Below are positions 31,820 through 40,639 of a stretch of 64,000 bases of DNA, piece by piece (position 1 is the stretch's first letter; each line of letters begins with the position of its first letter). Origin of the DNA: Paenibacillus senegalimassiliensis (GTDB lineage: Bacteria > Bacillota > Bacilli > Paenibacillales > Paenibacillaceae). The position numbers and the translations under genes are program-made. The stretch spans positions 357,368 through 421,367 of the forward strand of contig NZ_LN909045.1 of the NCBI RefSeq assembly GCF_001486585.1. The letters are read 5' to 3'. The notes below the pieces were generated by a model. That model worked only from the letters and a program-made list of their open reading frames with translations, searched no databases and was not told the origin of the DNA.

Positions 31820-34150
31820 TCAGGATATCGGTTCCCCCGGGTTCTCCGCCATGAGAGGAGTATCGGTTAAGGCCGAAGTCTCCTGAGCGGCGGCTTGCAG
31901 TTGCTGCTTGCGGTATTGACCGGGGGTAAGCCCGGTCTCTTTCTTGAATTTACGAATGAAGTTAGGGGTATCCAGATAGCCGACACGCTGAATAATGTCC
32001 TTCAAGGGATCGTTGGTGGAAGTTAGCTCATGCATGACGGCCAGCATTCTTTTTTGCCAGATGTATTGGACAAAATTGATGCCCATCTGCTCCTTGAAGG
32101 AACGGCTGAAATAAGAGATCGAGATTGAATATTTGCAAGAGATTGTCTCCAGACTTAGCGCGTAATCCATGTAATTGGTATCGATATAGGCGACGATCCG
32201 GTCCATAAGGGTATGCTCTTCCTTCTTCTCCTTCTGCATGGCCAGATTGCAAATTCGTGAGGCCAACTCCAGGAAATGGCGCTGGAGCTCCTCCAGCGAG
32301 TCAAAACCATCATAGCCGGGAACCTCTGGCGTCAGATCACGAATCCCCATATCCATACCCGTTCGCAGCAACGTATTAAGGATGTCGAAGCTGATACACC
32401 GCTTCAGCCCGACGGAGAGATCCGGATCATGCAGACAAGCCATTGCTTCGCAGGTGGTCTGTGCAGCTACCTGGTAACTGCCTTGCTTCAAGCTTTGAGA
32501 CAGCTTCAGTAGCTCGTTCTGAGGGACCCAGGAAGTTGCATCAGGGGTATGAGACAGTTCCTCGAAGAAGGTAATATTCCCATGCCCGGCGAAGAATCGC
32601 GATTCATAGGCAGAACAAGCCTCAATGAACGATTGGTTTAATCGGTCGGGATGATCGTAATAAATGCCTACCCCAATCATGGGGTTCACATGGAATTTCT
32701 CCGTAATATGGTCATGCAGTTGGTGAACCAGGCGATAGAATTGATCCTTGGGGGAGAGAAGCTCCACCTGGTCAAAGCCAACAATTAGGGCGAGCTGTCC
32801 GGGCTTGGGCAGCTCGACACTGTACAGGCAGGCGTGAAGTTCGGGAATCTGCGCTTCGGAAAGACGCTGAAGCAAGGCCTGCCAGTCGTGATTATCAATC
32901 CGGCTCTTCGATATCTCTCTTCGCCCGATAACCATCACGAAATGATATTGGGTAGCAAGCCGGATATCCAGCGATTGAAGCAGCTCGGGCGCAAGACTGC
33001 GGATATTGCCGTACTTCAGCAGCATGAGCAAGAGATGATTACGGGCATAGGGCTCCTGCAGGTCTGCGCGCAGGCTGTATTCTTGCAAGGCCGAACGGAT
33101 ACGATCCAGCTCGTTGCCGGCTTTGGCCGAAGGGGCTTCGGGTTCGCGCCTGGAATTGGAATTGGCGAACTCCACCAGATCGAGAATCGGGTGAAATTGT
33201 CTTCTCGCCAGAATGAGCGCCGCAATGGCCCCGACCACAGCCAGCACCGTTAACAGCATAATCATCAGGCTGCGCAGATGCAGGACGCTGCCGAGGAACT
33301 GGGAACTGGGCATCAGCGTGACATATTCCCAGCCATTTTGCTCCGATTTTACCGAGACTACCGAATGGGCTTCTCCGCCCAGCGAAATGCTGTGAATGCC
33401 TGTTGAGAGGCTGAATAAGGCCTGCAAGTCCCCGCTCTCCAAGGGTTGCTCCCGATTACTCTTGGAGGCCAGCACCCTTCCGTGGTTATCAAATATGTAA
33501 GATGACCCTTCATAATTACCAAGTATGGTATCAATCAGACCGGTAATCTCCGACTTCTGGATGAGAAACATCAATGTTGCGTGTGGATTTGGATTATTGG
33601 GCGTAATAGGGAGCAGGTAAGCCAGCACCGACTGTTGCTTGATTGAGTTTCGGCTAACCATCTCCGTAGGCAATATCACTGGATACCGGGTTTGATTGAG
33701 ATCTTTAATCAGTCGCTCATGCTTCCAATCAAGAAAATGATACCTTTCACCAAATACATCCAGGTTGCTCATGCCAATCGTTGAGTAAATTTTCTGGTCT
33801 CCGTGAAAATACAAGAACATCTCGCTAATCATTGGGCTGGCGGCCTTATAATCGGTAAGGGTATTGATGGCCTCAAGGCTATAGTAGGGATCATGCACCC
33901 GGTATCTTGCCAGTTGTTCGTCGTAAGCTACGCGGGAAGCAATATCGTCAAGCTGCTTCATATAGGTATCTACTATGGTTCTGGCCTGGGTTAATTGATT
34001 GAGGTGGGATTGCTCGGTTTCGGAGCGAAGGTTGCGGACCGCACTGTTATAGATGAAGACGGACAATAAAATGAGCGGAATCAGCAGCATAAACAAGTAA
34101 GACACGATGTACTTTTGAAAAAGCCTGGACTTGAAATAATTCAGCTTCAC
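31820..34150 (-). CDS. Membrane-anchored AraC-type sensor/regulator
   Basis: 776 residues. A first membrane helix at about 17-37 (VSYLFMLLIPLILLSVFIY) and a second near 295-318 (MIMLLTVLAVVGAIAALIL) enclose an extracellular sensor domain of Cache type. A cytoplasmic region of about 340 residues follows, then two AraC helix-turn-helix motifs (LSLETISCKYSISISYFSRSFKEQMG, DPLKDIIQRVGYLDTPNFIRKFKKETG) ending LTPGQYRKQQ. Such one-protein sensors are common in Paenibacillus beside LplB/LplC importers and sense an external sugar. It diverges from the importer and glycosidase operon starting at 34491, its likely target. Confidence 0.92.
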   Translation of the reverse strand: MKLNYFKSRLFQKYIVSYLFMLLIPLILLSVFIYNSAVRNLRSETEQSHLNQLTQARTIVDTYMKQLDDIASRVAYDEQLARYRVHDPYYSLEAINTLTDYKAASPMISEMFLYFHGDQKIYSTIGMSNLDVFGERYHFLDWKHERLIKDLNQTRYPVILPTEMVSRNSIKQQSVLAYLLPITPNNPNPHATLMFLIQKSEITGLIDTILGNYEGSSYIFDNHGRVLASKSNREQPLESGDLQALFSLSTGIHSISLGGEAHSVVSVKSEQNGWEYVTLMPSSQFLGSVLHLRSLMIMLLTVLAVVGAIAALILARRQFHPILDLVEFANSNSRREPEAPSAKAGNELDRIRSALQEYSLRADLQEPYARNHLLLMLLKYGNIRSLAPELLQSLDIRLATQYHFVMVIGRREISKSRIDNHDWQALLQRLSEAQIPELHACLYSVELPKPGQLALIVGFDQVELLSPKDQFYRLVHQLHDHITEKFHVNPMIGVGIYYDHPDRLNQSFIEACSAYESRFFAGHGNITFFEELSHTPDATSWVPQNELLKLSQSLKQGSYQVAAQTTCEAMACLHDPDLSVGLKRCISFDILNTLLRTGMDMGIRDLTPEVPGYDGFDSLEELQRHFLELASRICNLAMQKEKKEEHTLMDRIVAYIDTNYMDYALSLETISCKYSISISYFSRSFKEQMGINFVQYIWQKRMLAVMHELTSTNDPLKDIIQRVGYLDTPNFIRKFKKETGLTPGQYRKQQLQAAAQETSALTDTPLMAENPGEPIS

Positions 34151-34490
34151 GATGTCTTTGCCCCCTGTCCCTGCTATTTTAACTAAAATGTAAAGTAGTT
34201 CTGCGGATAAAGCAAGGGAAGAAAGTAGCGTATTGGAGGAAGGAACATGTCATTTTTGCTCACCTGCCTGTACAAAACCTCCTTTGATACCGCTTTAATA
34301 GGAGATTGGTGGTAAAAAAGTACACATCCAAACCTGATATTAAAATAATTACGCGTCATGTTTTATTACATATAAATCGAGAAGTTTGTAAAAATCACCT
34401 TTTTTATATGTTAACGTAAAGCAAAATGACATATTTACGATGAGGATGCCCCTCCGCTACACTTCGGGTAAACAAGGAGGAGTGAACCCG
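34151..34490. other. 340-base divergent regulatory region before the glycan operon
   Basis: This gap separates the membrane AraC sensor from its likely target operon. It is AT-rich in its right half, holds one short frame with a good ribosome site (34247-34315), and otherwise shows no repeat or hairpin I can support. The operon promoter must lie here; no clear TTGACA/TATAAT pair was found, as is usual for activator-dependent promoters. Confidence 0.4.
34247..34315 (+). CDS. Possible 22-residue leader peptide
   Basis: The ATG is preceded by GGAGGAAGGAAC and opens a short frame starting MSFLLTCLYKTSF and ending IGDWW, closed by TAA. The ribosome site is stronger than that of many real genes here. 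It precedes the importer by 175 bases and might be a leader peptide or chance. No family is recognised. Confidence 0.3.
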   Translation: MSFLLTCLYKTSFDTALIGDWW

Positions 34491-35453
34491 ATGCAGAAAA
34501 GCACATTAACCTATGATCAAAGCCATCTTGTCCTAAAGCCTGCGGCCAGAAGAAGAACCGGCAAGAAAATCCTCCGAAATTGGCAGTTATACATACTGCT
34601 TGCGCCTGCCTTCTTAAGTATTTTCATATTCAGTTATATTCCGATGTACGGAGTGCAGATTGCTTTCAAAAATTTTATTCCGGTGGACGGAATATCAGGT
34701 AGCGCGTGGGTAGGCTTCGCGCACTTTGAAAGATTCTTCAACTCTTATTACTTCTGGGATTTACTATGGAACACCTTGAGCATTAGCTTGTATGGGCTGG
34801 CGATTGGCTTCCCGCTGCCAATCATTCTGGCCCTGGCCTTCAATGAGGTGAAGGACGGCATGTTCAAGCGCACGGTACAGACCGTCACGTATGCTCCTCA
34901 CTTTATCTCCATGGTCGTAATGGCCGGGATGATTATTACTTTCCTCTCTCCTTCCTCGGGGATGATTGTCCATCTGATCGAAGCGTTAGGCTTCCATGCT
35001 CCCGATTTTCTGACCGATCCTCGCTGGTTCAAGACGGTATATGTCTTGTCTGACGTCTGGCAAGGTACCGGCTGGGGGACCATCATTTATCTGGCGGCTT
35101 TGACGGGGGTGGACCCGGGGCTGCATGAGGCTGCCATTCTGGATGGTGCTTCCCGCCTGCAACGAATTCGCTATATTAACATTCCGGCGATTTTGCCGAC
35201 CATAACCATTCTGCTGATTCTGAATATGGGCAGCTTGCTGGGGGTGGGCTTCGAGAAGATTTTACTGCTGCAAAACCCGCTTAATATGGAATCCTCAGAC
35301 GTCATCTCCACCTTCGTCTATCGCTCCGGTCTACTTGATGCACAGTATAGCTTCTCGACAGCGGTCGGCTTGTTCAATTCTGTCGTGAATGCCTTATTGC
35401 TTGTCATGGTCAATCAGATCGTACGTCGTACCAGTGAGAACAGCTTGTGGTGA
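34491..35453 (+). CDS. CUT1 sugar ABC permease (LplB type)
   Basis: 320 residues from MQKSTLTYD, after AAGGAGGAG; an in-frame ATG at 34440 has no ribosome site. Six membrane spans, beginning YILLAPAFLSIFIFSYIPMYGVQIAFKNF, and the EAA loop ALTGVDPGLHEAAILDGASRLQRIRYINIPAILPTI. The IPMYGVQIAFK start is characteristic of the LplB/YtcP-style importers of Paenibacillus, which take up oligosaccharides and use a shared MsmX-like ATPase encoded elsewhere. First structural gene of the operon. Confidence 0.93.
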   Translation: MQKSTLTYDQSHLVLKPAARRRTGKKILRNWQLYILLAPAFLSIFIFSYIPMYGVQIAFKNFIPVDGISGSAWVGFAHFERFFNSYYFWDLLWNTLSISLYGLAIGFPLPIILALAFNEVKDGMFKRTVQTVTYAPHFISMVVMAGMIITFLSPSSGMIVHLIEALGFHAPDFLTDPRWFKTVYVLSDVWQGTGWGTIIYLAALTGVDPGLHEAAILDGASRLQRIRYINIPAILPTITILLILNMGSLLGVGFEKILLLQNPLNMESSDVISTFVYRSGLLDAQYSFSTAVGLFNSVVNALLLVMVNQIVRRTSENSLW

Positions 35454-35472
35454 GGAAGGGAGAGCTTATGTC

Positions 35473-36378
35473 ATGATAACCGCGATTCGAGAGACCCGGC
35501 GGGACCGCATTTTTCTAGCGTTTAACTACCTGTTTCTTGCGCTTGCGCTATTGATTGTAGCCTATCCGGTAATTTACATGATCAGCGCTTCAGTCAGCAG
35601 CCCGAAATTCGTAGCTTCCGGGGAAATGTGGCTATGGCCGAAGGGTATTACCTTGGAGGGGTATGAGCGAGTATTTCGTGATCCAAGAATCTGGTCCGGG
35701 TATGGGAACACAATCTTGTATACAGTGGTCGGTACAATGGTGAACTTGGCGGTGACGCTTCCGGCAGCCTATGCGCTGAGCCGCAGGGACCTTAGTGGAC
35801 GGAATTTGTTTATGGCCTTCTTTATGGTCACGATGTTCTTTAGCGGTGGGCTGGTGCCCACGTATTTGCTAGTCAAAGGGCTGGGGCTTGTTAACAGCAT
35901 GTGGGCCTTAATCTTGCCCGGAGCCACGTCGATCTGGAATCTGATCGTCTGCCGGACGTATTTTCAGACGGCGATTCCCAAGGAGCTGCAAGAGGCGGCG
36001 GAGATGGACGGGTGCAGCGATTTCAGACTGTTCTTCTATATTATTCTGCCGCTGTCGACCTCTATTATTGCTGTTATGGCCTTGTTTTATGGAGTAGGAC
36101 ATTGGAACAACTATTTCTCCGCGATGATCTATCTCAGCAATGATGCTAAATATCCGCTACAACTTATACTTCGTCAGATCCTTGTCTTGCAGGAGATGTC
36201 GTCCCAGACGGGCGCCTTCGATTCCTCTACGGCATCAGCGCTAAATAGCCGCGCCGAGGTAGCGGCCTTGGTCAAATATGCGGTGATTATCGTCTCGACG
36301 CTGCCGGTTATTGCCGTTTACCCGTTTCTGCAAAGGTATTTTGTTCAAGGTGTCATGATCGGTTCCGTCAAGGGATGA
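35473..36378 (+). CDS. CUT1 sugar ABC permease (LplC/YtcP type)
   Basis: 301 residues from the ATG at 35473, after AAGGGAGAG. Spans begin NYLFLALALLIVAYPVIYMISASVSS, and the EAA loop is AIPKELQEAAEMDGCSDFRLFFYIILPLS. FMVTMFFSGGLVPTYLLVKGLGLVNSMWALILPG is typical of the LplC partner. It pairs with the preceding permease; the genes are 19 bases apart. Confidence 0.93.
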   Translation: MITAIRETRRDRIFLAFNYLFLALALLIVAYPVIYMISASVSSPKFVASGEMWLWPKGITLEGYERVFRDPRIWSGYGNTILYTVVGTMVNLAVTLPAAYALSRRDLSGRNLFMAFFMVTMFFSGGLVPTYLLVKGLGLVNSMWALILPGATSIWNLIVCRTYFQTAIPKELQEAAEMDGCSDFRLFFYIILPLSTSIIAVMALFYGVGHWNNYFSAMIYLSNDAKYPLQLILRQILVLQEMSSQTGAFDSSTASALNSRAEVAALVKYAVIIVSTLPVIAVYPFLQRYFVQGVMIGSVKG

Positions 36379-36429
36379 TCTTGCCATATAACGAATTCAT
36401 TATTTACATTCACAGGGAGGGTTCTTATT

Positions 36430-38061
36430 ATGCAAAAGCGAAGAAAGCTTGGGTTGATCATCTTGTGCTCCATCCTCGTACTCACGATGCTGGCAGCCTG
36501 CGGGTCGTCAGGCAATTCCGGAGGAGCGTCGGAAGGAACCGGTAATACGGGTCAAGAGGCTTCGAGTAATCCCGGAGTGAAGAAGGAGGGCTTCCCGATT
36601 GTAGAGGAGCCCCTAACCTTGACGATGCTTGCGCCGGATGCGGGGATGGCCGATTGGAAGCAAATGCCGGTGGTGCAGGAGATGGAGAAGCTGTCGGGCA
36701 TCAAGGTCGACTTCCTCACGTCGCCGATTGATAGCTTTAGTACAAAGAAGAACCTCGTATTTGCCAGTGGGGACCTGCCGGACATGCTTTATGCGGCTGA
36801 CATCACACCGGCGGAGCAGGTTACCTATGGCAGTCAGGGCGTGTTGATTCCTTTGGAGGATTTGATTGATAACTACGCCCCTAATTTGAAAAAAATTCTG
36901 GATGAGCACCCGGATGTGCGGAAGAACATTACCACGACGGATGGCCACATTTACGCCTTACCATTTATTGATACGGCAGCCGTATGGTATCGCAGTCCCA
37001 TGTGGTATAACGGCAACTTTCTGAAGGCCTTGAACATCACCGAGTTGCCCAAGACGACCGAAGAGCTGTACACCTATCTGAAGCGGGTGAAGGAAGAAGA
37101 TCCTAACGGAAACGGGCAGGCTGATGAAATTCCGCTGACCTCGGTCAAGCTGGATGATCTGCGAATGTATTTCTTTGGCTTCTGGGGCATGTATGACACG
37201 GTGATTTATGCCGACCAGGAAGGCAAAGCCCACTATGCTCCCCAAGAAGAGGGCTACCTTGAATACCTGACCTTCATGAACCGACTGTGGAAGGAAGAAC
37301 TGTTGGACCATGAGACGTTCTCGCAAACGGATGATCAGAAGAGTGCCAAGGGCAAAAACAATCAAGTGGCTTTATTTAATAATTACTTCCCTTATTTCAC
37401 GATGGGCGGTGAACCAAGCGCTGATCATCCGATGATGACGCTGGTGAGCAGCAATATTCCGGGCACGCCTGTCTATGGCAAGCATCCGGGGATGTCGGCC
37501 AACGGGACATTTGCGATTACAAAGAATAATCCGAACCCCGAGGCAACGATGCGCTGGATTGACTTCCAGTACAGTTACGAAGGGGCTACATTGTGGACCC
37601 AGGGACCGGAAGGGCTGCTATGGCAATATAAGGATGAGGCCAACCAAGTAAAGGAATGGTTGCCAGTGCCGGGTGGCAAGGAGCGTGAGGAGTACCGCGG
37701 TACAATTACCCCGAACTATGGCATCCTGACACCAGGTGTCAACCTGAAGGAGTTGACGAATGGGCTGAGAACGGAGTTTGATGATTGGATCGACAAGGAG
37801 AATCAGGAGAAGCTGGTACCCTTCGGCAAGGTGCCTTTCCCTAATGCCTTCCTGACCAATCAGGAGCAATCGGAGGTGTCTTCTCTATTATCAGACCTGG
37901 ATACCTATGTCACTCAGATGGAAGCCAAGTTCGTAACGGGGCAAGAGCCTCTTACCAATTGGGATAAATACGCTTCGCAATTGCAGAAGATGGGAAGCGA
38001 GCGAATTGTCGAGGTTTATCAGGCAGCCTATGATCGCTGGAATCAGGATAGTGGACAATAA
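36430..38061 (+). CDS. Extracellular sugar-binding lipoprotein
   Basis: 543 residues after CAGGGAGGG. The lipoprotein signal (LGLIILCSILVLTMLAACGSS) ends at Cys near 25, followed by a Gly/Ser linker. The body is a cluster-type I solute-binding protein of the large LipO class (LPDMLYAADITPAEQVTYGSQGVLIPLEDLIDNYAPNLKKIL, GHIYALPFID). Large LipO proteins bind oligosaccharides of several sugar units. Third gene of the operon; the enzymes that follow suggest a fucosylated glycan as ligand. Confidence 0.92.
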   Translation: MQKRRKLGLIILCSILVLTMLAACGSSGNSGGASEGTGNTGQEASSNPGVKKEGFPIVEEPLTLTMLAPDAGMADWKQMPVVQEMEKLSGIKVDFLTSPIDSFSTKKNLVFASGDLPDMLYAADITPAEQVTYGSQGVLIPLEDLIDNYAPNLKKILDEHPDVRKNITTTDGHIYALPFIDTAAVWYRSPMWYNGNFLKALNITELPKTTEELYTYLKRVKEEDPNGNGQADEIPLTSVKLDDLRMYFFGFWGMYDTVIYADQEGKAHYAPQEEGYLEYLTFMNRLWKEELLDHETFSQTDDQKSAKGKNNQVALFNNYFPYFTMGGEPSADHPMMTLVSSNIPGTPVYGKHPGMSANGTFAITKNNPNPEATMRWIDFQYSYEGATLWTQGPEGLLWQYKDEANQVKEWLPVPGGKEREEYRGTITPNYGILTPGVNLKELTNGLRTEFDDWIDKENQEKLVPFGKVPFPNAFLTNQEQSEVSSLLSDLDTYVTQMEAKFVTGQEPLTNWDKYASQLQKMGSERIVEVYQAAYDRWNQDSGQ

Positions 38062-38098
38062 TCAGATAAGATGAAGCATGATGAAGGGAGAGGCACCT

Positions 38099-39538
38099 AT
38101 GAGCCAGAAGAAGTTGGTATCACAGGAGCCGCCGATGGATTTGCTGTCCGGGGAGCCGTCACTGGCTTCCCCGGTGGCAGATCCGGTGGTTGAGGAAGGC
38201 GTCCACCATTATAGCCGCGAGCAGGATTGGTTGAGGCCAGAGGACCCGCTGCTACAAGAGCGGCTGGAGTGGTTCCAGGATCAGAAGCTGGGGTTAATGA
38301 TGCATTGGGGTCCCTATTCCCAGCTCGGATTGGTGGAATCCTGGGCGCTAAGCGACGAGGATGGAGATTGGTCCAGGGATGATATCGACTGGACACAGGA
38401 TATGGAGCAGTTCAAGCGCGAATACGTGGACTTGAACCGCACCTTCAACCCTTTGCGTTTCCAGCCGCAGCAATGGGCGAAGGCAGCGGCAGATGGGGGC
38501 TTCAACTATTTAACCTTTACGACGAAGCACCATGACGGGTTTTGCATGTGGGATACGCATACGACGGACTACCGAATTACCGGACAGGACTGTCCCTTCC
38601 ACACACATCGTTATGCTGATATTTGCCGGGAACTGTTCGATGCCTTCCGTGCGGAAGGACTGGCGATTTCCGCTTATTTCTCCAAGGCTGACTGGCATAC
38701 GCCTTATTATTGGGCACCGGGGATGGAGCGGGGGCACCTGATGTGGCGGGGACCTTCTTATGATCCCCAGCAATATCCCTGGCTGTGGGAGCAATTCGTC
38801 CAGTTCACCCATGAGCAGATTATGGAATTGATTACTCGCTATGGCCGCATCGATATGCTGTGGATGGATGCCGGTTGGGTGAATGCTGAGCAGAAGCAAG
38901 ACATTCGTCTGGGCGAGGTCATTGAGCGGGCACGGCAGATTCAGCCTTGGCTGTTGTCTGCCGACCGTACGGTAGGGGGAGCTTACGAGAATTTGATCAC
39001 CCCGGAGCAGACCATCCCCGCTCAGCCGTTGTCCGTGCCATGGGAGAGCTGCATTACGATGGGGCACTCCTTCTCCTTCAGCTATGGGGATTCCTACAAG
39101 TCGGTTCGCGAACTGGTCCATCTGCTGGTCGAGATCGTAGCCAAGGGGGGCAATCTGGCCCTAAACGTTGCTCCTCAGCCGGATGGACGTTTGCCGCAAG
39201 CCGCGCTAGAACGAATGAGGGGGCTTGGGGCGTGGCTGGACGAATATGGAGAAGCGATATACGGAACGCGAATCTGTGCGCCGTATGCGGCCCAAAATAT
39301 TTATTTTACCTGCAAGTCTGACGTGCGTTACGCCATTTGCCTTTTGTCGGAGGAAGCGGGGGCGGTTACTACCCAAGTGATACTTCCGTTATCTGTATCC
39401 GGTATTCAGCGCATTGATCTCATTAGCATCGCCGATCAACTGCCATTTGAGGAAGGCGAAGAGGGCATCCAGGTTTTTCTTCCCGAGGCGGCTATGCGGC
39501 AGGACGCTCCTATAGCCTGGGTGCTGCGGCTTCGCTGA
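38099..39538 (+). CDS. Alpha-L-fucosidase, GH29, cytoplasmic
   Basis: 479 residues from the ATG at 38099, after GAAGGGAGAGG. GH29 marks: ERLEWFQDQKLGLMMHWGPYSQLG, FNYLTFTTKHHDGFCMWDT, and RIDMLWMDAGW with the probable nucleophile Asp257. GNLALNVAPQPDGRLPQAALERMRGLGAWL is the usual end of the catalytic barrel, followed by a short beta domain. It has no signal peptide, so it acts on an imported substrate. GH29 enzymes release terminal alpha-linked L-fucose from glycans and glycoproteins; other activities are rare. It is between the importer and a CBM9-like gene. Confidence 0.92.
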   Translation: MSQKKLVSQEPPMDLLSGEPSLASPVADPVVEEGVHHYSREQDWLRPEDPLLQERLEWFQDQKLGLMMHWGPYSQLGLVESWALSDEDGDWSRDDIDWTQDMEQFKREYVDLNRTFNPLRFQPQQWAKAAADGGFNYLTFTTKHHDGFCMWDTHTTDYRITGQDCPFHTHRYADICRELFDAFRAEGLAISAYFSKADWHTPYYWAPGMERGHLMWRGPSYDPQQYPWLWEQFVQFTHEQIMELITRYGRIDMLWMDAGWVNAEQKQDIRLGEVIERARQIQPWLLSADRTVGGAYENLITPEQTIPAQPLSVPWESCITMGHSFSFSYGDSYKSVRELVHLLVEIVAKGGNLALNVAPQPDGRLPQAALERMRGLGAWLDEYGEAIYGTRICAPYAAQNIYFTCKSDVRYAICLLSEEAGAVTTQVILPLSVSGIQRIDLISIADQLPFEEGEEGIQVFLPEAAMRQDAPIAWVLRLR

Positions 39539-39601
39539 TAGAGCAGGTCATGTTGAATGGCGAACGAAAGTTTAAGCAGCACAAGCCAAGGAGGGGACAA
39601 G

Positions 39602-40639
39602 TTGAGATACAGCGAGGTACCGGAGCCGCAGCTTCCGTTCGCCCCAAAATCTTATATCTGTCGGCGCGCAGCGGGCGAACTGGAGCTTGACGGACGCATT
39701 GAGAAGCCCTTTTGGGCTACGGCGGCGTGGACGGAGGACTTTGTGGACATTGAAGGGCATTTGCGTCCACATCCGGCCAAGCGGACCCGGGTGAAGATGC
39801 TTTGGGATGACGATTATTTCTATATCGCGGCCGAAATGGAAGAGGATGAAATATGGGCGACGCTGCAAGAACGCGATACTGTCATTTTTCATGATAATGA
39901 CTTTGAGATCTTCATTGATCCTGACGGCGACACCCACTTATATTACGAGTTGGAGGTCAATGCACTGAATACAGTGTGGGACCTGCTGCTCCCCAAGCCT
40001 TACCGTGATGGAGGGCCGCCGGTGAATGGCTGGGACATTCAAGGTCTGCGCAGCGCGGTGTTCATTGACGGCGAACTGAATCATCCCCAGGCGGACAATC
40101 GTAGGTGGAGCGTAGAGGTAGCTCTGCCATGGAAGGCCTTGAAGGAATGTGCCCCTGAAGGGCGAATGCCGAAGGTCGGTGAGTACTGGCGGGTCAACTT
40201 CTCCCGGGTCGAATGGCAGGTGGAGGTTAAGGACGGCCAATATGTGAAGCTTATTAATCCAGATACAGGCAACCCGTACCCGGAAGCGAATTGGGTCTGG
40301 TCGCCTCAGGGTGTGATTAATATGCACTATCCTGAAATGTGGGGGTTCATTGTATTTACTGAAGCGGATGCTTCCGAATCCATCAACTTCACGCTCCCCA
40401 GGGATGAGATTATCAAGTGGGAACTGCGCCGTTTGTATTATCGGCAACGTCATCATTATGCCAGTCATGGCCATTTTGCCGACGACTTGACCCGGTTGAA
40501 GGTTGAACCTTCGGGTGAGGAGTTCTATCCGGCTCTGGAGGCGGCGGGCCGTATATTCCTGATCTCCTCCCCATCTGCTGATGGGCGGCATAAGTGGTAT
40601 ATCCGGGAGGATGGTCAACTGTGGAAGGAGCCGATCTGA
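39602..40639 (+). CDS. CBM9-like carbohydrate-binding family protein
   Basis: 345 residues if translation starts at the TTG at 39602 behind AAGGAGGGG; an ATG at 39557 is in frame but has a weak site. ELELDGRIEKPFWATAAWTEDFVDIEG, RVKMLWDDDYFYIAAEMEEDEIWATL, NDFEIFIDPDGDTHLYYELEVNALNTVWDLLL and WSVEVALPWKAL match the CBM9-like family often found with Bacteroidota and Paenibacillus glycosidases. It has no signal peptide. Family members are usually listed without enzyme function; here it may bind the oligosaccharide inside the cell or be an unassigned enzyme. Its stop touches the next start. Confidence 0.8.
   Translation: MRYSEVPEPQLPFAPKSYICRRAAGELELDGRIEKPFWATAAWTEDFVDIEGHLRPHPAKRTRVKMLWDDDYFYIAAEMEEDEIWATLQERDTVIFHDNDFEIFIDPDGDTHLYYELEVNALNTVWDLLLPKPYRDGGPPVNGWDIQGLRSAVFIDGELNHPQADNRRWSVEVALPWKALKECAPEGRMPKVGEYWRVNFSRVEWQVEVKDGQYVKLINPDTGNPYPEANWVWSPQGVINMHYPEMWGFIVFTEADASESINFTLPRDEIIKWELRRLYYRQRHHYASHGHFADDLTRLKVEPSGEEFYPALEAAGRIFLISSPSADGRHKWYIREDGQLWKEPI

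Noticed and set aside
39557-39601. ATG start for the CBM9-like gene
   Set aside because: The TTG at 39602 has a far better ribosome site (AAGGAGGGG); the ATG remains possible and is noted in the entry.
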